NCBI RefSeq assembly: GCF_900604315.1
Contig: NZ_LR026978.1
Coordinates: forward strand, 2,556,325-2,620,324
Source: [Erwinia] mediterraneensis
GTDB taxonomy: Bacteria > Pseudomonadota > Gammaproteobacteria > Enterobacterales > Enterobacteriaceae
Direction: 5' to 3'
Length of the DNA: 64,000 bases
The translations under genes were made by a program, and so were the position numbers. Under the pieces are notes generated by a model, which saw nothing but the letters and a program-made list of their open reading frames with translations, was not told where the DNA came from and made no database searches. Positions 61,987 to 64,000 of the stretch are shown piece by piece (positions within the stretch are counted from its first letter, which is position 1; each line of letters begins with the position of its first letter).

Positions 61987-62092
61987 ATCCAATGAGACGC
62001 TTTCGGTACTGATCTACCAGTCGATGGCGGCTGAAGAGAGTGAGGTTGAGATGCCCCGCGGCACCTATCTCAGCGGAAAACCAAAGGGGTAG
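61871..62092 (+). CDS. Small coiled-coil phage protein
   Basis: A 73-aa helical acidic protein (MKELQESLLATTLEKLAESF). It overlaps the 61810 gene by 116 bp in another frame and ends 5 bp before the next ATG. Function unknown. Confidence 0.68.
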   Translation: MKELQESLLATTLEKLAESFHQVAEGMKAQTEAINRLAESNETLSVLIYQSMAAEESEVEMPRGTYLSGKPKG

Positions 62093-62097
62093 CAACC

Positions 62098-62430
62098 ATG
62101 CAGGCCGGAAAACTACGCCACCGCATAACCCTGCAAAAACCGGTAAAGAAGCAGAGCCCGACTACTGGCGCGATCATAAACACCTGGGAGGATGTTGCGA
62201 CACTCTGGGCTGATGTTGTTGACCTGTCGGTGCGGGAATTTGTCGCGGCGCAGGCCGGGCAAAGCGAAGTGACATCGCGCATTACCATTCGTTACCGGCA
62301 GGATGTGACGAACAAACACCGCATCCTTTACCGGGGCCGGATTTACAATATTCATGGCGTACTTGCTGACGATAAAAGCGGTTCGGAATATCTGACGCTG
62401 CCTTGCTCACAGGGGGTTAACGATGGCTGA
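62098..62430 (+). CDS. Head closure protein (head-tail joining)
   Basis: A 110-aa protein of the Phage_H_T_join family (SPP1 gp16-like): GKLRHRITLQKPVKKQSPTT, WADVVDLSVREFVAAQA, and IRYRQDVTNKHRILYRGRIY. It closes the head opening. It overlaps the next gene by 8 bp. Confidence 0.92.
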   Translation: MQAGKLRHRITLQKPVKKQSPTTGAIINTWEDVATLWADVVDLSVREFVAAQAGQSEVTSRITIRYRQDVTNKHRILYRGRIYNIHGVLADDKSGSEYLTLPCSQGVNDG

Positions 62431-62908
62431 CGGTGTTGATTTCAGTCTTACCGGTCTGGATTCCCTGCTGGGAAAACTGGATGAAATCAGTGATGACCTG
62501 CGCCGGAAAGGTGGGCGATCTGCTTTGCGCCGCGCCGGGAATGTCATCGTCAATAAAGCGAAGGCCAACGCTCAGCATCTTGATGATCCGGTGACCGGGC
62601 GCAGCATTGCCGATAACGTGGCCCAGCGCTGGAACGGCCGTCTTTTCAAACAGACCGGCAATCTGGGGTTTCGCATTGGCGTACTTCATGGCGCTGTGCT
62701 GAAAAAGCACCCGGACAAAGCGCAGAATGCGCCAACGCCGCACTGGCGCCTGCTGGAGTTTGGCACCGAGAAAATGCGTGCTCAGCCCTTTATGCGCCCC
62801 GCAGCCGAAAGCAGTATCAGTGAGGTCGTGACAACGTTTTCTGACGAATATGAGAAAGCGATTGATCGGGCTATCAAACGGGCGCGGAAAAAAGGAGTGC
62901 CGCCATGA
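62423..62908 (+). CDS. HK97-gp10-like tail completion protein
   Basis: A 161-aa protein of the HK97-gp10 family: GLDSLLGKLDEISDDLRRKG, GRSALRRAGNVIVNKAKANA and LLEFGTEKMRAQPFMRPA. It acts at the head-tail joint or tail terminator. Confidence 0.92.
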   Translation: MADGVDFSLTGLDSLLGKLDEISDDLRRKGGRSALRRAGNVIVNKAKANAQHLDDPVTGRSIADNVAQRWNGRLFKQTGNLGFRIGVLHGAVLKKHPDKAQNAPTPHWRLLEFGTEKMRAQPFMRPAAESSISEVVTTFSDEYEKAIDRAIKRARKKGVPP

Positions 62909-63270
62909 TTGCACCCATATTTGCGGTCTGCGCGGCCAGTCAGGCGGTCAACAGTCTTATCGGGGGCGATACGCTCCGGCTTTACCCGTTTGGCCTGCAG
63001 GACGACAACGTTATTTATCCCTATGCCGTCTGGCAGAACATCAGCGGCGAGCCGGAAAACTATCTTGCTCAGCGGCCTGACGCTGACACTTTCACGCTTC
63101 AGGTTGATGTTTACGCCGATACGCCTGATGAAGTGATCACTGTGGCCGCTGCACTCCGTGACGCAATCGAACCTCATGCCTATATCACTCGCTGGGGCGG
63201 GCAGGAAATTGACAGCGATACACGGCGCTACCGCTATTCATTCGATGTGGACTGGATAGTCAGACGCTGA
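62905..63270 (+). CDS. DUF3168 tail completion protein
   Basis: A 121-aa protein of the DUF3168 family (gp17/gp11-like): LRLYPFGLQDDNVIYPYAVW, FTLQVDVYADTPDEVITVAA and RYRYSFDVDWIV. Likely tail terminator. It overlaps the previous gene by 4 bp. Confidence 0.92.
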   Translation: MIAPIFAVCAASQAVNSLIGGDTLRLYPFGLQDDNVIYPYAVWQNISGEPENYLAQRPDADTFTLQVDVYADTPDEVITVAAALRDAIEPHAYITRWGGQEIDSDTRRYRYSFDVDWIVRR

Positions 63271-63284
63271 CCCTACCTATTACC

Positions 63285-63308
63285 AACCGGCCCTGAGCCG
63301 GTTTTTTT
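63285..63308 (+). terminator. Hairpin terminator before the tail tube gene
   Basis: AACCGGC-CCTGA-GCCGGTT (63285-63303) followed by a T-run. Q-modified polymerase should read through it; it may set the ratio of head to tail transcripts. Confidence 0.82.
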
Positions 63309-63325
63309 ATGACCGGAGATAACCC

Positions 63326-63823
63326 ATGTCTGTACTGACTCAAGGCACGCAGCTTTTCGTGCTCACAAAAGGTGTGGTGAGCGAAGTGGAGTGCATCACT
63401 GCATTCTCCCCGGGCAGCAACCCTGCTGACCAGATTGAAGACACCTGTCTTTCCGAGCGCACAGACCGTACGTATAAGCGCGGTCTGCGTACCCCCGGGC
63501 AGGCGTCCCTGACGCTTAACGCCGACCCGAAAAACAGCAGCCATATCATGCTGTATAACCTGTCCATTTCTGATGATGAAGAGGATCAGGACCTGACCTT
63601 TGCGATTGGCTGGTCAGATGGCACCGCTTCACCCACTGTTGCTGGCGCTGATGACACCGATGCTGTGGATGGGCTGGTATTGCCTGACAGCCGTACCTGG
63701 TTCGTATTCAAAGGCTACGTGTCCGATTTCCCGTTTGATTTCTCGGCGAACACGGTTGTTTCCTCTTCTGCCTCGATCCAGCGTTCCGGCGCGGCGGTCT
63801 GGGTGCCCAAAGCGAGCACTTAA
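63326..63823 (+). CDS. Major tail tube protein
   Basis: A 165-aa tail tube protein: [40 protein letters not shown] and [20 protein letters not shown]. It is the long-tail (siphovirus) type. A tail assembly chaperone gene follows. Confidence 0.9.
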   Translation: MSVLTQGTQLFVLTKGVVSEVECITAFSPGSNPADQIEDTCLSERTDRTYKRGLRTPGQASLTLNADPKNSSHIMLYNLSISDDEEDQDLTFAIGWSDGTASPTVAGADDTDAVDGLVLPDSRTWFVFKGYVSDFPFDFSANTVVSSSASIQRSGAAVWVPKAST

Positions 63824-63826
63824 CGC

Positions 63827-64000
63827 ATGAAGCTGACTCTCGACTCACTCAAAAAGGCCGGGGCATTCACCGGCCGTCCCGTTGAAAAAGAAATTTCCTG
63901 GAAGCAGGGCGGTGAGGAATTTACCGCCACGGTCTATATCCGCCCGATGGGGTATCACACCGCCACTTCTGATGTGCTGGCATACGGCGGAAAAGTGGAT
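63827..64000 (+). CDS. Tail assembly chaperone (cut by window end)
   Basis: The first 58 codons are in view (MKLTLDSLKKAGAFTGRPVE, SWKQGGEEFTATVYIRPMGY). Position after the tail tube and this beta-rich start fit the phage tail assembly chaperone (TAC) family, whose genes often use a frameshift to make a longer form; that part lies beyond the window. Confidence 0.78.
   Translation, partial: MKLTLDSLKKAGAFTGRPVEKEISWKQGGEEFTATVYIRPMGYHTATSDVLAYGGKVD

Larger units (their letters stand above)
34190..64000. mobile_element. Lambdoid prophage (left and central part), inserted at argU
   Basis: The integrase gene starts 15 bp after the tRNA-Arg 3' end, so attL is the tRNA 3' segment. Modules follow in lambda order: int-xis, leftward accessory operon, N, cI/cro/cII immunity, O and a helicase, nin-type genes, Q, late leader, lysis, HNH, terminase, portal, protease, capsid, connectors and tail. 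Integration proteins resemble P22 and DLP12, N resembles P22 gene 24, and the head genes are HK97-type. The window ends inside the tail genes, so attR and the tail tip region are not seen. All structural genes in view are open, so the element may be functional. Confidence 0.95.

Noticed and set aside
34190-64000. Search for CRISPR arrays, IS elements, toxin-antitoxin or defence islands in the prophage
   Set aside because: No direct-repeat/spacer pattern, transposase or recognisable defence gene was seen; the unknown small genes do not show the pairing expected of toxin-antitoxin modules.

Overview
The window is a stretch of an enterobacterial chromosome (Enterobacterales, probably Erwiniaceae such as Pantoea, Mixta or Erwinia; the family is an inference from protein divergence and a thinned gene order) followed by the left and central part of an integrated lambdoid prophage. 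Positions 1 to about 34,190 are host DNA with the Escherichia-like order recR-htpG-adk-hemH-gsk-ybaL-ushA-ybaK-ybaP-copA-cueR-ybbJ-qmcA-cnoX-ybbO-tesA-ybbA-ybbP-purK-purE-lpxH-ppiB-cysS-ybcJ-folD-argU. Inserted or replaced in this backbone are a divergent LysR/unknown-gene pair (2.6-4.5 kb), a PACE efflux gene with a divergent LysR regulator broken by one in-frame TAG (11.7-13.1 kb), an AT-rich orphan gene (17.3-17.8 kb) and a PTS sugar permease with a MalI-like repressor (30.0-32.6 kb).

The host part shows clear regulation: a sigma32-type promoter before htpG, a CueR-type promoter with 19-bp spacer before copA, a PurR box before purEK, tandem LacI-family operators before the PTS operon, and many rho-independent terminators. 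copA retains the CCCAAAG slippery heptamer with an immediate -1 stop, so it should also make the short copper chaperone CopA(Z). A ChiX-like small RNA may lie between ybaK and ybaP.

From 34,190 to the end (64,000) lies a prophage inserted at the 3' end of tRNA-Arg(TCT) (argU). Its integrase and excisionase resemble those of P22 and DLP12. The layout is lambdoid. The leftward operon runs from pL at about 43.85 kb to int at 34.2 kb (N antiterminator, many small accessory genes, SSB, a Sak4-like ATPase, an adenine methyltransferase, xis, int). The immunity region is at 43.8-45.5 kb (cI, OL/OR operators, cro, cII, pRE, nutL and nutR). The rightward early operon covers replication (O with internal iterons, a TOPRIM primase-helicase), nin-type genes, RusA and an antiterminator Q. 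The late operon starts near 52.0 kb with a leader terminator, a phage tRNA-Asn, holin, T4-type lysozyme, spanin-like genes, a KilA-N gene behind a strong RNA hairpin, and then the HK97-type packaging, head and tail genes. The right prophage end and attR are beyond the window.

No IS element, CRISPR array or rRNA was seen. No wholly new multi-gene system could be demonstrated. The least explained items are the structured leader of the KilA-N gene, a 46-nt near-perfect palindrome in the leftward operon, the extended inverted repeat before the terminase genes, the ChiX-like RNA and two genes each broken by a single stop codon.
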